Shown here piece after piece: positions 22,446 to 35,259 of a DNA stretch of 64,000 nt. Both the position numbers and the translations under genes were made by a program. This DNA is from Berberis thunbergii (taxonomy: Eukaryota; Streptophyta; Magnoliopsida; Ranunculales; Berberidaceae): the NCBI GenBank assembly GCA_003290165.1, contig QNQO01000198.1, positions 372,001 to 436,000 of the forward strand, read 5' to 3'. A model generated the notes under the pieces. It was not told the origin of the DNA and made no database searches. It saw only the letters and a program-made list of their open reading frames with translations. The stretch's first letter is position 1, and every line of letters starts with the position of its first letter.

Positions 22446-23182
22446 TTAGTTAAGAGTTCCTAAAAACCGTTGTAACTGGTTTGTATTTTTTAACAAATCT
22501 AAAAATTTGTTTGCAAAATCAAATGCTTTAGATATGGGAGTGAGAGTCCCATGAAAAATCTTATGTCCAAGAAATCGGACGTTGGTTTGAAAAAGATTGA
22601 TTTTTGTTGGAGAAAGAACTAAACCATTTTCTTTGATAATTCTTTCATATTGATACAAATGTTTCTAGTGGGCTAGAATCGATTCTGAGAAAACAAGTAT
22701 ATCATCGATATACACGATTGTAAAGGTTGATAAAGGGGAGAAAATATCATTCATGATATTTTGAAACTCACTAGGAGCATTCTTGAGGACAAATGGCATA
22801 ACATTCCATTAAAATGACCAAATCGAACATTAAATGTTGTCTTGTAACGATCAAATGGATGAATTTGAATTTTCCAAAATCCAGATTTGAGATCAAACTT
22901 TGAGAAAACGCAGGCTGAATGTAATCTTTTAAGAAGATCTATTTTGTTAGGTATAGGATATTTGATCCATTGCAAAGCCTGGTTTAAAGGCTTATAATTG
23001 ATAACAAGACGAGGACTTCCTTTTTCTAACTCAGCAGCTTTATTAACATACAAGGCTACACAACTCCAGGGAGATTTGGAATGACTAATAAGTTTCTTTG
23101 AAAGCAAAGCTTTGATTTCTTTTTTGCAATGTTCCATGAGCTCAGAATTCATTTGAATTGGTCGAACTTTAGTTGGAATCAT
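22446..23182 (-). pseudogene. Reverse transcriptase (U2 copy), broken
   Basis: Shared frameshift (near 22795) and TAG (near 22665), but motif A keeps Asp (FSKFDLKSGFW). YIDD box near 22695-22720. The end is degenerate (NTNQLQRFLGTLN). Confidence 0.85.
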
Positions 23183-24517
23183 TGAATCTTTGAAAGAAGT
23201 ATCATTTCTGAATTTGTTGATTTCTATAATTTCAGGTTTCTACAAAAATGAAACTCTATATTTGTTCCAAGAATTTGGGTTTTGATGCCCAATGTTGTAA
23301 CAGAGAACGAATAAATTGCAGCAAAAAATGGTGTTCCAAGAATCATCTTGTGGACCATGTTTTGAACAAGAAAAAATATTGTTTGATACAAACCATATCT
23401 TGGCAGATATGGGCTTTTGTTAATTTATATTGTATAGCCAACTTTGAATTGGTAGTTATATGCAATTTTTGTTTAATAAGTTCAAAATATTTGGTAGGTA
23501 TTAATCCTTCCGCAACACAGTTAAAATCAGTTCCGGAATCAATAAGAGATTTACATTGGATAGTAAACTCTTTATTGATAACGAGGTTAACTTTGCAAAA
23601 CCATCCCTGATGTGTAACTTTGTTGATTTGATTAAGAAAAAGAGGAGTAATCTTTACAGGAGTTTCAAAAGAAGAGGGTATATAAGGTAAAGACGTATTT
23701 TGAAGTCCATTGATACGAAGATCAAGGAGAAAATGATTTTGTTTTAAAATCAAAATGTCTTTTTTTGATATGATTGACTTCTTGCTGAAGATCAGATAAA
23801 TTGACAAGGATAGAAGATGTGGATCTTCTAAATTTGTCAATAATCTATTTGTGATCATTGGATTTATAACCTCTGGGGTTGGTTTTGTGGTTAAATTTGT
23901 TTTGATATGTTGAAGATATTCTGTTTTAAGTTTAGGATCTTGAATGCGATCAACAAAATCTAAAAGAATATTGGATTCTTTTGTTTTGAAATCATGTTGA
24001 TACTTTGAAGGTTATGACAATGACATGCCTTAGCGCATTCTCCGTCACTGACCTTTTCAGATTGATCAGAATCAGAAGAATAATTCAAATTATGAATTTG
24101 AAGATCTTCATCTGAATTATCTGATTAAGAGTTCATTAAAACTTGAAGAAACAAGTTCTTGATATCTTCAGGAGCTTGAAGCTCTTGAATCTTTTGGGTT
24201 GTTCTGAAATTCTTTGCATAATGACCAGGACAACCACGTTTGAAGCAAACTGGCCTTGAATGGGTATGGGCTGGATACTTCTTGAATGATTTGGTAGGCT
24301 TGGGTTTATGTGTACCATGCTTCTTGGGCTGACTATAATATTGATTATAGTTTTTGGCGGGAGTTATTTTGGTCCATATGGTCTTTTGGATTTGAATTGT
24401 CTAGTAAGATGAGACCTGTATTGTAATTTTTATTGAAAAGGCTTTTGATGAGGGAGGTTAAAATCATCATAGCCATATTGTTGACAGAAATCGCCAAGTT
24501 CTCTTGGACCATTGATA

Positions 24518-25383
24518 TTATGTTTCTTTAATTGGCCTTTTAAGTCTTAAATCATTATAATTACGCAAAACACATTTGTTAATGAAAATAATGATATCTC
24601 CAAAGGTAAGACGTCCATAAGGAATATCTTTTGGATAGATTTCTTGTAATTTTTCTCTAACATTTTCAGCAAAGATTGGTGGAAGACCAGAAATTAACAT
24701 TCTCTTCCAAAAAGGGTTATTTGCATTAGATTGAAACATAACCTTTTTGAGGAATATGTCTTTGTACCACCGAAAGTGGCTCAAAGTCGAACATTTGTGA
24801 ATCATCAACAAATCCTTGGAATTGTTCTGTAATTCACTAGGATCTCCCATAAAATGCTTAAGAATACAAAAGATTAGAGTATTAATTGAATCAAGGATCT
24901 CTTAACCGTGTTCTGTTTTGATAGGATTACCTAATAAATTAATTTTTACTGTATTAAAAATTGATTGTTGTTCACCAACTGTTAGGTAGTTATCCCAACA
25001 TTTTTGAGTAGTCTAGAAAAGCCAACAATGATAAGAGATGCAATTGTCCTATCATTCTTGCCTTCGCTACAATGAGCTGAAGCCATCATAACCATTTCCT
25101 GGGTTAATTCAACAAAAGTTTCTTCAGTTAGACCATCTATATTCCAAGTATAGAGGTTATTTGTAGAAAATGACCCATAGACCTGAAGTGATTTCTCTTA
25201 AAATTGCATGTCGGAGAGTGATGATCGTGGATAAAAATTTCTAGTTGGGGGAAGGGGATTTTGAGTTTTCCCATAAGATTTAGCAAACTTAATGGGATTG
25301 GCTTGGTATTGGATGTAGTTTAAGTTATCTAGTGCAGTCATAAGATCTAAATCACTATCTGAATTCATTGCTTGGGAAGACAA
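24518..25383 (-). pseudogene. Gag/coat-like region, U2 copy
   Basis: Broken by a TAA at about 25198 after DMQF, by a one-base loss near 25003 and by the TAA near 24904; the 110-codon end is intact (24850-24518). Confidence 0.65.
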
Positions 25384-27353
25384 TGTATTGATTCAAAGAT
25401 TTTATTTTAAATTGAAAGCAGCCAATTTAAGATCAATTTCTTTAATTAATAGGTTTGGTGTGGTTAACACATTTTGTTCAACAGACGTAGGTGTAAAGTA
25501 CGTTGTTGGTTTTGATACATTAAAGGCTTGCTTTTGAGCCAATTGGGTATGAGCCAATTGATATTGGTGGACTTGATCTTGGATTAATTTATCATCAATC
25601 TAATGAAGCAAGATATTGGTGTAATTATCCTGTTGAATAATTTTACCAAGACCTTCAAATGTTTTATCTATCCGGGGATCTTTGAAAGGTGATGCCAAAA
25701 CATCTAAAGTTGAAAATTTTCCTTCTTCTAAAGGTGGTAAGATGGATTCTTTGGCGGAATTAGTTTCAGTTGTATGCCAGAATTTTGAATTAGTTTTGAT
25801 AAATTTTATGCTAGGAAGATAATCAGAAAAATACCAATCTAAAAAGGGTAAATTTTCTTGCATTTCTTCAAAACATGCATAAAATTGTTTTCCTAATTCA
25901 ATTCTTTGTTCTTCTTTAGTTTGTACATGCAGAACCACATGGGAGCATTCTTGGATTGATATGGTTTGCTCAATGCTGAGCGGGTATAATTCCAGCATAA
26001 AATTCAGGATAAACCGAACCTGATGAAGAACCAAAGTGAAAAAACCTGCTCTGAAACAGGAATTGGAGGTTGGTACTTTTCTATAAAAATCTTCCATCCT
26101 TCTTGAACAACAAGAGGAAGGATATCTTGGATTGGACCAAAATGGCTCCACCAAATGTGTTGGAACCAAAGAGGAACAAATTTCTATTTGAACTTTTGAC
26201 AGAATAAAAAGAACAATGAATGGAGACAATTTTGCGATTGTATGTAGAAGGCTCTTGACCAAGTTAGTTTCTAGTCAAGATAATTGTATGTCTGAGGAAC
26301 ATAGTTCACTAAGAACTTATTGTGGTAGTGAGGGAGCCGATGCCAGTCAGCTTATGAGATAACTTTGTGGATCTGACACTTGGAATGTGTGATCCTTTCT
26401 TAGTGGTTTTTGTCATTATGGTGGGTGATGATCACAAAATCAAAATCTACGAGGATGAACTCATAGAACTTCTATGATTTTGTACTATCCGCTTCTTCAA
26501 ACTGTTGTTGTTGAGGAAACAGATTCTTGGCGATGAGCTGGGGCTCTTTGACTAAAGTATACATGGATGGCTCGATCATAGTGATATAATCAAGGCATGC
26601 TTTAGGAATGTATGGATTTGGTGCCGATGTTTGCGGCTTTGTAAAACTGGTCATGGTAGAACCAGTTGCTTCTTCTTGGTTCAATGGAGTAAACTTTTGT
26701 GAAAGGGAAAGGGCGTAAGAAAGAGGGGCTTGATGCTGTGACGTAGAATGCGCCATTGCATATTAGGATTTTGATTTGGGTTTGGAAAAAGGAGGAGGGC
26801 GAGAGGAAGATGAGTTAGAAGAACTCATCTTTGCAGGAACTCTCTTGTTAGAAAATCTGCAAGAGAGTTATCAGCTCCTTTTATAAACTTTATTTCAAAA
26901 TCAAAGGCTAAAAGAAAACCTTGCCATCTGGCAAAGATCTGTTTGGAAACGAGATTTAAAACATGTTTAGTTAAAATCTCTTTGGCAGATTGACAATCAA
27001 CTTGTAATAAAAACTTTTGATTTATTAAATCATCTTAAAATTTCATGATGCAAAAGACAATTGACAAAACCTCCTTTTTTACTGTGGAATAATTGAATTG
27101 GACAGAGTTCCAAATACCCGAGTGGTATCGAACTAATTGGATAGAGGTAGAATCGGGAAGGCGTTGTTTGAGAATACCACCGTATCCTAAATTTGAAGCA
27201 TTTGTTTCTACAATCTTGAAGGCTTCTGGATTGGAAATCCCTAAACAAGGAAGATGTTTGACTCTGGACTTGACTTGATAGACAACCTGGGATTGGGCTA
27301 AAGTCCATGGGTTGGATTTTTCTTAAGCCTGGTAAACAGGGTTTTAATAAAAT

Positions 27354-28326
27354 TCAAAGGCCTTTGTAAAAGTCTGCAGCATAGTTAAGAGATCCTAAAA
27401 ACCATTGTAATTGGTTTGTATCTTTTAACTCATCTGGAAATTTGTTTGCAAAATCAATTGCTCTAGATATGGGAGTGAGAGTCCCATGAAAAATCTTATG
27501 TCCAAGAAATCGGACATTGGTTTCAAAAAGATTGATTTTTGTTGGAGAAAGACCTAAACCATTTTCTTTGATAATTCTTTCAAATTGATACAAATGTTTC
27601 TAGTGGGCTAGAATCGATTCTGAGAAAACAAGTATATCATCGATATACACGATTGTAAAGGTTGATAAAGGGGAGAAAATATCATTCATGATATTTTGAA
27701 ACTCACTAGGAGCATTCTTGAGGACAAATGGCATAACATTCCATTAAAATGACCAAATGGAACATTAAATGTTGTCTTGTAACGATCAAATGGATGAATT
27801 TGAATTTTCCAAATCCAGATTTGAGATTGAACTTTGAGAAAACGCAGGCTGAATGTAATCTTCTAAGAAGATCTCTTTTGTTAGGTATAGGATATCTGAT
27901 CCATTGCAAAGCCTGGTTTAAAGGCTTATAATTGATAACAAGACGAGGACTTCCTTTTTCTAATTCAGCTGCTTTATTAACATACAAGGCTACACAACTC
28001 CAGGGAGATTTGGAATGCCTAATAAGTTTCTTTGAAAGCAAAGCTTTGATTTCTTTTTTGCAATGTTCCATGAGCTCAGAATTCATTTGAATTGGTCGAA
28101 CTTTAGTTGGAATCATTGAATCTTTGAAAGAAGTATCATTTCTGAATTTGTTGATTTCTATAATTTCAGGTTTGTACAAAAATGAAACTCTATATCTGTT
28201 CCAAGAATTTGGGTTTTGATGCCCAATGTTGTAACAGAGAACGAATAAATTGCAGCAAAAAATGATGTTCCAAGAATCATCTTGTGGACCATGTTTTGAA
28301 CAAGAAAAAAATATTTTTTGATACAA
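27354..28326 (-). pseudogene. Reverse transcriptase (U3 copy), broken
   Basis: Same order and shared lesions as the U5 copy, with a private one-base loss near 27810 that changes the frame after SGFG. YIDD box near 27635-27660. Confidence 0.85.
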
Positions 28327-29453
28327 ACCTTATCTTGGCAGATATGGGCATTTGTTAATTTATATTGTATAGCCAACTTTGAATTGGTAGTTATATGCAA
28401 TTTTGTTTTGTAAGTTCAAAATATTTGGTAGGTATTAATCCTTCCGCAACACAGTTAAGATCAGTTCCGGAATCAATAAGTGCTTTACATGGGATAGTAA
28501 ACTCTTTATTGATAACGAGGTTAACTTTGCAAAACCATCCCTGATGTGTAACTTTGTTGATTTGATTAAGAAAAAAAGGAGTAATTTTTACAGGAGTTTC
28601 GAAAGAAGAGGGTATATAAGGTAAAGACGTATTTTGAAGTCCATTGATACGAAGATCAAGGAGAGAATGATTTTGTTTTAAAATCAAAATGTCTTTTTTT
28701 GATATGATTGACTTCTTGCTGAAGATCATATAAATTGACAGGGATAGAAGATGTGGATCTTCTAAATTTGTCAATAATCTGTTTGTGATCATTGGATTTA
28801 TAACCTCTGGGGTTGGTTTTGTGGTTAAATTTGTTTTGATATGTTGAAGATATTCTGTTTTAAGTTTAGGATCTTGAATGCGATCAACAAAATCTAAAAG
28901 AATATTGGATTCTTTTGTTTTTGAAATCATGTTGATACTTTGAAGGTTATGACAATGACATGCCTTAGCGCATTCTCCGTCACTGACCTTTTCAGATTGA
29001 TCAGAATCAGAAGAATAATTCAAATTATGAATTTGAAGATCTTCATCTGAATTATCTGATTAAGAGTTCATTAAAACTTGAAGAAACATGTTCTTGATAT
29101 CTTCAGGAGCTTGAAGCTCTTGAATCTTTTGGGTTGTTCTGAAGTTATTTGCATAATGACCAGGACAACCACGTTTGAAGCAAACTGGCCTTGAATGGGT
29201 ATGGGCTGGATACTTCTTGAATGATTTGGTAGGCTTGGGTTTATGTGTACCATGCTTCTTGGGCTGACTATAATATTGATTATAGTTTTTGGCGGGAGTT
29301 GTTTTGGTCCATATGGTTTTTTTGGATTTAAATTGTCTAGCAGGATGAGACCTGTATTGTAATTTTGATTGAAAAGGCTTTTGATGAGGGAGGTTAAAAT
29401 CATCATAGCCATATTGTTGACAGAAATCGCCAAGTTCTCTTGGACCATTGATA

Positions 29454-30320
29454 TTATGTTTCTTTAATTGGCCTTTTAAGTCTTAAATCATTATAATTAC
29501 GCGAAGCACATTTGTTAATGAAAATAATGATATCTCCAAAGGTAAGACGTCCATAAGGAATATCTTTTGGATAGATTTCTTGTAATTTTTCTCTAACATT
29601 TTCAGCAAAGATTGGTGGAAGACCAGAAATTAACATTCTCTTCCAAAAAGGGTTATTTGCATTAGATTGAAACATAACCTTTTTGAGGAATATGTCTTTG
29701 TACCACCGAAAGTGGCTCAAAGTCGAACATTTGTGAATCATCAACAAATCCTTGGAATTGTTCTGTAATTCACTAGGATCTCCCATAAAATGCTTAAGAA
29801 TACAAAAGATTAGAGTATTAATTGAATCAAGGATCTCTTAACCGTGTTCTGTTTTGATAGGATTACCTAATAAATTAATTTTTACTGTATTAAAAATTGA
29901 TTGTTGTTCACCAACTGTTAGGTAGTTATCCCAACATCCTTTGAGTAGTCTAGAAAAGCCAACAATGATAAGAGATGCAATTGTCCTATCATTCTTGCCT
30001 TCGCTACAATGAGCCGAAGCCATCATAACCATTTCCTGGGTTAATTCAACAAAAGTTTCTTCAGTTAGACCATCTATATTCCAAGTATAGAGGTTATTTG
30101 TAGAAAATGACCCATAGACCTGAAGTGATTTCTCTTCAAATTGCATGTCGGAGAGTGATGATCGTGGATAAAAATTTCTAGTTGGGGGAAGGGGATTTTG
30201 AGTTTTCCCATAAGATTTAGCAAACTTAATGGGATTGGCTTGGTATTGGATGTAGTTTAAGTTATCTAGTGCAGTCATAAGATCTAAATCACTATCTGAA
30301 TTCATTGCTTGGGAAGACAA
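29454..30320 (-). pseudogene. Gag/coat-like region, U3 copy
   Basis: Same as the U4 copy but split by TAA at about 29840 into 160- and 110-codon pieces. Confidence 0.65.
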
Positions 30321-32290
30321 TGTATTGATTCAAAGATTTTATTTTAAATTGAAAGCAGCCAATTTAAGATCAATTTCTTTAATTAATAGGTTTGGTGTGG
30401 TTAACACATTTTGTTCAACGGACGTAGGTGTAAAGTACGTTGTTGGTTTTGATACATTAAAGGCTTGCTTTTGAGCCAATTGGGTATGAGCCAGTTGATA
30501 TTGGTGGACTTGATCTTGGATTAATTTATCACCAATCTAATGAAGCAAGATATTGGTGTAATTATCCTGTTGAATAATTTTACCAAGACCTTCAAATGTT
30601 TTATCTATCCGGGGATCTTTGAAAGGTGATGCCAAAACATCTAAAGTTGAAAATTTTCTTTCTTCTAAAGGTGGTAAGATGGATTCTTTGGCGGAATTAG
30701 TTTCAGTTGTATGCCAGAATTTTGAATTAGTTTTGATAAATTTTATGCTAGGAAGATAATCAGAAAAATACCAATCTAAAAAGGGTAAATTTTCTTGCAT
30801 TTCTTCAAAACATGCATAAAATTGTTTTCCTAATTCAATTCTTTGTTCTTCTTTAGTTTGTACATGCAGAACCACATGGGAGCATTCTTGGATTGATATG
30901 GTTTGCTCAATGCTGAGCGGGTATAATTCCAGCATAAAATTCAGGATAAACCGAACCTGATGAAGAACCAAAGTGACAAAACCTGCTCTGAAACAGGAAT
31001 TGGAGGTTGGTACTTTTCTAGAAAAATCTTCCATCCTTCTTGAACAACAAGAGGAAGGATATCTTGGATTGGACCAAAATGGCTCCACCAAATGTGTTGG
31101 AACCAAAGAGGAACAAATTTCTATTTGAACTTTTGACAGAATAAAAAGAACAATGAATGGAGACAATTTTGCGATTGTATGTAGAAGGCTCTTGACCAAG
31201 TTAGTTTCTAGTCAAGATAATTGTATGTCTGAGGAACATAGTTCACTAAGAACTTATTGTGGTAGTGAGGGAGCCGATGCCAGTCAGCTTATGAGATAAC
31301 TTTGTGGATCTGACACTTGGAATGTGTGATCCTTTCTTAGTGGTTTTTGTCATTATGGTGGGTGATGATCACAAAATCAAAATCTACGAGGATGAACTCA
31401 TAGAACTTCTATGATTTTGTACTATCTGCTTCTTCAAACTGTTGTTGTTGAGGAAACAGATTCTTGGCGATGAGCTGGGGCTCTTTGACTAAAGTATACA
31501 TGGATGGCTCGATCATAGTGATATAATCAAGGCATGCTTTAGGAATGTATGGATTTGGTGCCGATGTTTGCGGCTTTGTAAAACTGGTCATGGTAGAACC
31601 AGTTGCTTCTTCTTGGTTCAATGGAGTAAACTTTTGTGAAAGGGAAAGGGCGTAAGAAAGAGGGGCTTGATGCTGTGACGCAGAATGCGCCATTGCATAT
31701 TAGGATTTTGATTTGGGTTTGGAAAAAGGAGGAGGGCGAGAGGAAGATGAGTTAGAAGAACTCATCTTTGCAGGAACTCTCTTGTTAGAAAATCTGCAAG
31801 AGAGTTATCAGCTCCTTTTATAAACTTTATTTCAAAATCAAAGGCTAAAAGAAAACCTTGCCATCTGGCAAAGATCTGTTTGGAAACGAGATTTAAAACA
31901 TGTTTAGTTAAAATCTCTTTGGCAGATTGACAATCAACTTGTAATAAAAACTTTTGATTTATTAAATCATCTTAAAATTTCATGATGCAAAAGACAATTG
32001 ACAAAACCTCCTTTTTTACTGTGGAATAATTGAATTGGACAGAGTTCCAAATACCCGAGTGGTATCGAACTAATTGGATAGAGGTAGAATCGGGAAGGCG
32101 TTGTTTGAGAATACCACCGTATCCTAAATTTGAAGCATTTGTTTCTACAATCTTGAAGGCTTCTGGATTGGAAATCCCTAAACAAGGAAGATGTTTGACT
32201 CTGGACTTGACTTGATAGACAACCTGGGATTGGGCTAAAGTCCATGGGTTGGATTTTTCTTAAGTCTGGTAAACAGGGTTTTAATAAAAT

Positions 32291-33264
32291 TCAAAGGCCT
32301 TTGTAAAAGTCTGCAGCATAGTTAAGAGATCCTAAAAACCATTGTAATTGGTTTGTATCTTTTAACTCATCTGGAAATTTGTTTGCAAAATCAATTGCTC
32401 TAGATATGGGAGTGAGAGTCCCATGAAAAATCTTATGTCCAAGAAATCGGACATTGGTTTCAAAAAGATTGATTTTTGTTGGAGAAAGACCTAAACCATT
32501 TTCTTTGATAATTCTTTCAAATTGATACAAATGTTTCTAGTGGGCTAGAATCGATTCTGAGAAAACAAGTATATCATCGATATACACGATTGTAAAGGTT
32601 GATAAAGGGGAGAAAATATCATTCATGATATTTTGAAACTCACTAGGAGCATTCTTGAGGACAAATGGCATAACATTCCATTAAAATGACCAAATGGAAC
32701 ATTAAATGTTGTCTTGTAACGATCAAATGGATGAATTTGAATTTTCCAAAATCCAGATTTGAGATTGAACTTTGAGAAAACGCAGGCTGAATGTAATCTT
32801 CTAAGAAGATCTCTTTTGTTAGGTATAGGATATCTGATCCATTGCAAAGCCTGGTTTAAAGGCTTATAATTGATAACAAGACGAGGACTTCCTTTTTCTA
32901 ATTCAGCTGCTTTATTAACATACAAGGCTACACAACTCCAGGGAGATTTGGAATGCCTAATAAGTTTCTTTGAAAGCAAAGCTTTGATTTCTTTTTTGCA
33001 ATGTTCCATGAGCTCAGAATTCATTTGAATTGGTCGAACTTTAGTTGGAATCATTGAATCTTTGAAAGAAGTATCATTTCTGAATTTGTTGATTTCTATA
33101 ATTTCAGGTTTGTACAAAAATGAAACTCTATATCTGTTCCAAGAATTTGGGTTTTGATGCCCAATGTTGTAACAGAGAACGAATAAATTGCAGCAAAAAA
33201 TGATGTTCCAAGAATCATCTTGTGGACCATGTTTTGAACAAGAAAAAAATATTTTTTGATACAA
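32291..33264 (-). pseudogene. Reverse transcriptase (U4 copy), broken
   Basis: Same domain order and same lesions as the U5 copy (frameshift near 32680, TAG near 32538, motif A Asn). YIDD box near 32570-32595. Confidence 0.85.
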
Positions 33265-34392
33265 ACCTTATCTTGGCAGATATGGGCATTTGTTAATTTA
33301 TATTGTATAGCCAACTTTGAATTGGTAGTTATATGCAATTTTTGTTTTGTAAGTTCAAAATATTTGGTAGGTATTAATCCTTCCGCAACACAGTTAAGAT
33401 CAGTTCCGGAATCAATAAGTGTTTTACATGGGATAGTAAACTCTTTATTGATAACGAGGTTAACTTTGCAAAACCATCCCTGATGTGTAACTTTGTTGAT
33501 TTGATTAAGAAAAAAAGGAGTAATTTTTACAGGAGTTTCGAAAGAAGAGGGTATATAAGGTAAAGACGTATTTTGAAGTCCATTGATACGAAGATCAAGG
33601 AGAGAATGATTTTGTTTTAAAATCAAAATGTCTTTTTTTGATATGATTGACTTCTTGCTGAAGATCATATAAATTGACAGGGATAGAAGATGTGGATCTT
33701 CTAAATTTGTCAATAATCTGTTTGTGATCATTGGATTTATAACCTCTGGGGTTGGTTTTGTGGTTAAATTTGTTTTGATATGTTGAAGATATTCTGTTTT
33801 AAGTTTAGGATCTTGAATGCGATCAACAAAATCTAAAAGAATATTGGATTCTTTTGTTTTTGAAATCATGTTGATACTTTGAAGGTTATGACAATGACAT
33901 GCCTTAGCGCATTCTCCGTCACTGACCTTTTCAGATTGATCAGAATCAGAAGAATAATTCAAATTATGAATTTGAAGATCTTCATCTGAATTATCTGATT
34001 AAGAGTTCATTAAAACTTGAAGAAACATGTTCTTGATATCTTCAGGAGCTTGAAGCTCTTGAATCTTTTGGGTTGTTCTGAAGTTATTTGCATAATGACC
34101 AGGACAACCACGTTTGAAGCAAACTGGCCTTGAATGGGTATGGGCTGGATACTTCTTGAATGATTTGGTAGGCTTGGGTTTATGTGTACCATGCTTCTTG
34201 GGCTGACTATAATATTGATTATAGTTTTTGGCGGGAGTTGTTTTGGTCCATATGGTTTTTTTGGATTTAAATTGTCTAGCAGGATGAGACCAGTATTGTA
34301 ATTTTGATTGAAAAGGCTTTTGATGAGGGAGGTTAAAATCATCATAGCCATATTGTTGACAGAAATCGCCAAGTTCTCTTGGACCATTGATA

Positions 34393-35259
34393 TTATGTTT
34401 CTTTAATTGGCCTTTTAAGTCTTAAATCATTATAATTATGCAAAGCACATTTGTTAATGAAAATAATGATATCTCCAAAGGTAAGACGTCCATAAGGAAT
34501 ATCTTTTGGATAGATTTCTTGTAATTTTTCTCTAACATTTTCAGCAAAGATTGGTGGAAGACCAGAAATTAACATTCTCTTCCAAAAAGGGTTATTTGCA
34601 TTAGATTGAAACATAACCTTTTTGAGGAATATGTCTTTGTACCACCGAAAGTGGCTCAAAGTCGAACATTTGTGAATCATCAACAAATCCTTGGAATTGT
34701 TCTGTAATTCACTAGGATCTCCCATAAAATGCTTAAGAATACAGAAGATTAGAGTATTAATTGAATCAAGGATCTTTAAACCGTGTTCTGTTTTGATAGG
34801 ATTACCTAATAAATTAATTTTTACTGTATTAAAAATTGATTGTTGTTCACCAACTGTTAGGTAGTTATCCCAACATCCTTTGAGTAGTCTAGAAAAGCCA
34901 ACAATGATAAGAGATGCAATTGTCCTATCATTCTTGCCTTCGCTACAATGAGCCGAAGCCATCATAACCATTTCCTGGGTTAATTCAACAAAAGTTTCTT
35001 CAGTTAGACCATCTATATTCCAAGTATAGAGGTTATTTGTAGAAAATGACCCATAGACCTGAAGTGATTTCTCTTCAAATTGCATGTCGGAGAGTGATGA
35101 TCGTGGATAAAAATTTCTAGTTGGGGGAAGGGGATTTTGAGTTTTCCCATAAGATTTAGCAAACTTAATGGGATTGGCTTGGTATTGGATGTAGTTTAAG
35201 TTATCTAGTGCAGTCATAAGATCTAAATCACTATCTGAATTCATTGCTTGGGAAGACAA
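34393..35259 (-). pseudogene. Gag/coat-like protein ORF (U4 copy, unbroken 288 codons)
   Basis: Probable coat/gag-type structural protein. It starts MSSQAMNSDSDLDLMTALDN, an acidic N-terminus, and ends in a basic helix-rich part (YNDLRLKRPIKET). Central segments WDNYLTVGEQQ and PFWKRMLISGLPPIFAENV have the look of retroelement coat/gag domains. It lies directly upstream of the zinc knuckle and protease. The coding stretch probably extends upstream (TNSAKESIL, near 35650), so the true protein start is uncertain. U2, U3 and U5 carry a stop at the matching place (about 24904, 29840 and 39715). Confidence 0.65.

Larger units (their letters stand above)
21893..26828 (-). repeat. Unit U2 of the array
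   Basis: 4936 bp. It contains the Ser/Pro-rich ORF (26828-26472), the Trp-rich region (26262-25935), gag/coat-like sequence (25930-24518), the zinc-knuckle region (about 24130-24450), protease (23858-23343), RT (23182-22446) and RNase H (22400-21900). Lesions: TAA after the Ser/Pro-rich start (shared with U3 and U4), TAA near 24904 in the coat-like region, TAA at about 24127, Arg for Cys in the zinc knuckle, and the shared RT frameshift near 22795 and TAG near 22665. It keeps the RT motif A Asp (FSKFDLKSG). Confidence 0.85.
26829..31765 (-). repeat. Unit U3 of the array
   Basis: 4937 bp, nearly identical to U4. Coat-like pieces at 30320-29838 and 29786-29454 are separated by a TAA at about 29840. 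Zinc-knuckle region 29448-29071, protease 29023-28391, RT 28326-27354, RNase H 27308-26840. The frame changes at 28400 (one T fewer than U4) and near 27810 are private. The RT motif A position reads Asn (KFNLKSG), as in U4 and U5. The shared RT frameshift and the TAG before KHLYQF are present. Confidence 0.85.

Noticed and set aside
25600..26262. 220-codon minus-strand frame starting MVKSLLHT (repeated in each unit)
   Set aside because: Its first half is in a different frame from the Trp-rich coding region and only its second half (TNSAKESIL part) agrees with the gag leader, so it is a composite of two frames and not one protein.
27093..27278. 61-codon plus-strand frames recurring in each unit (for example 27093, 32030, 36968, 41920)
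   Set aside because: They are antisense shadows of the RNase H domain on the minus strand.
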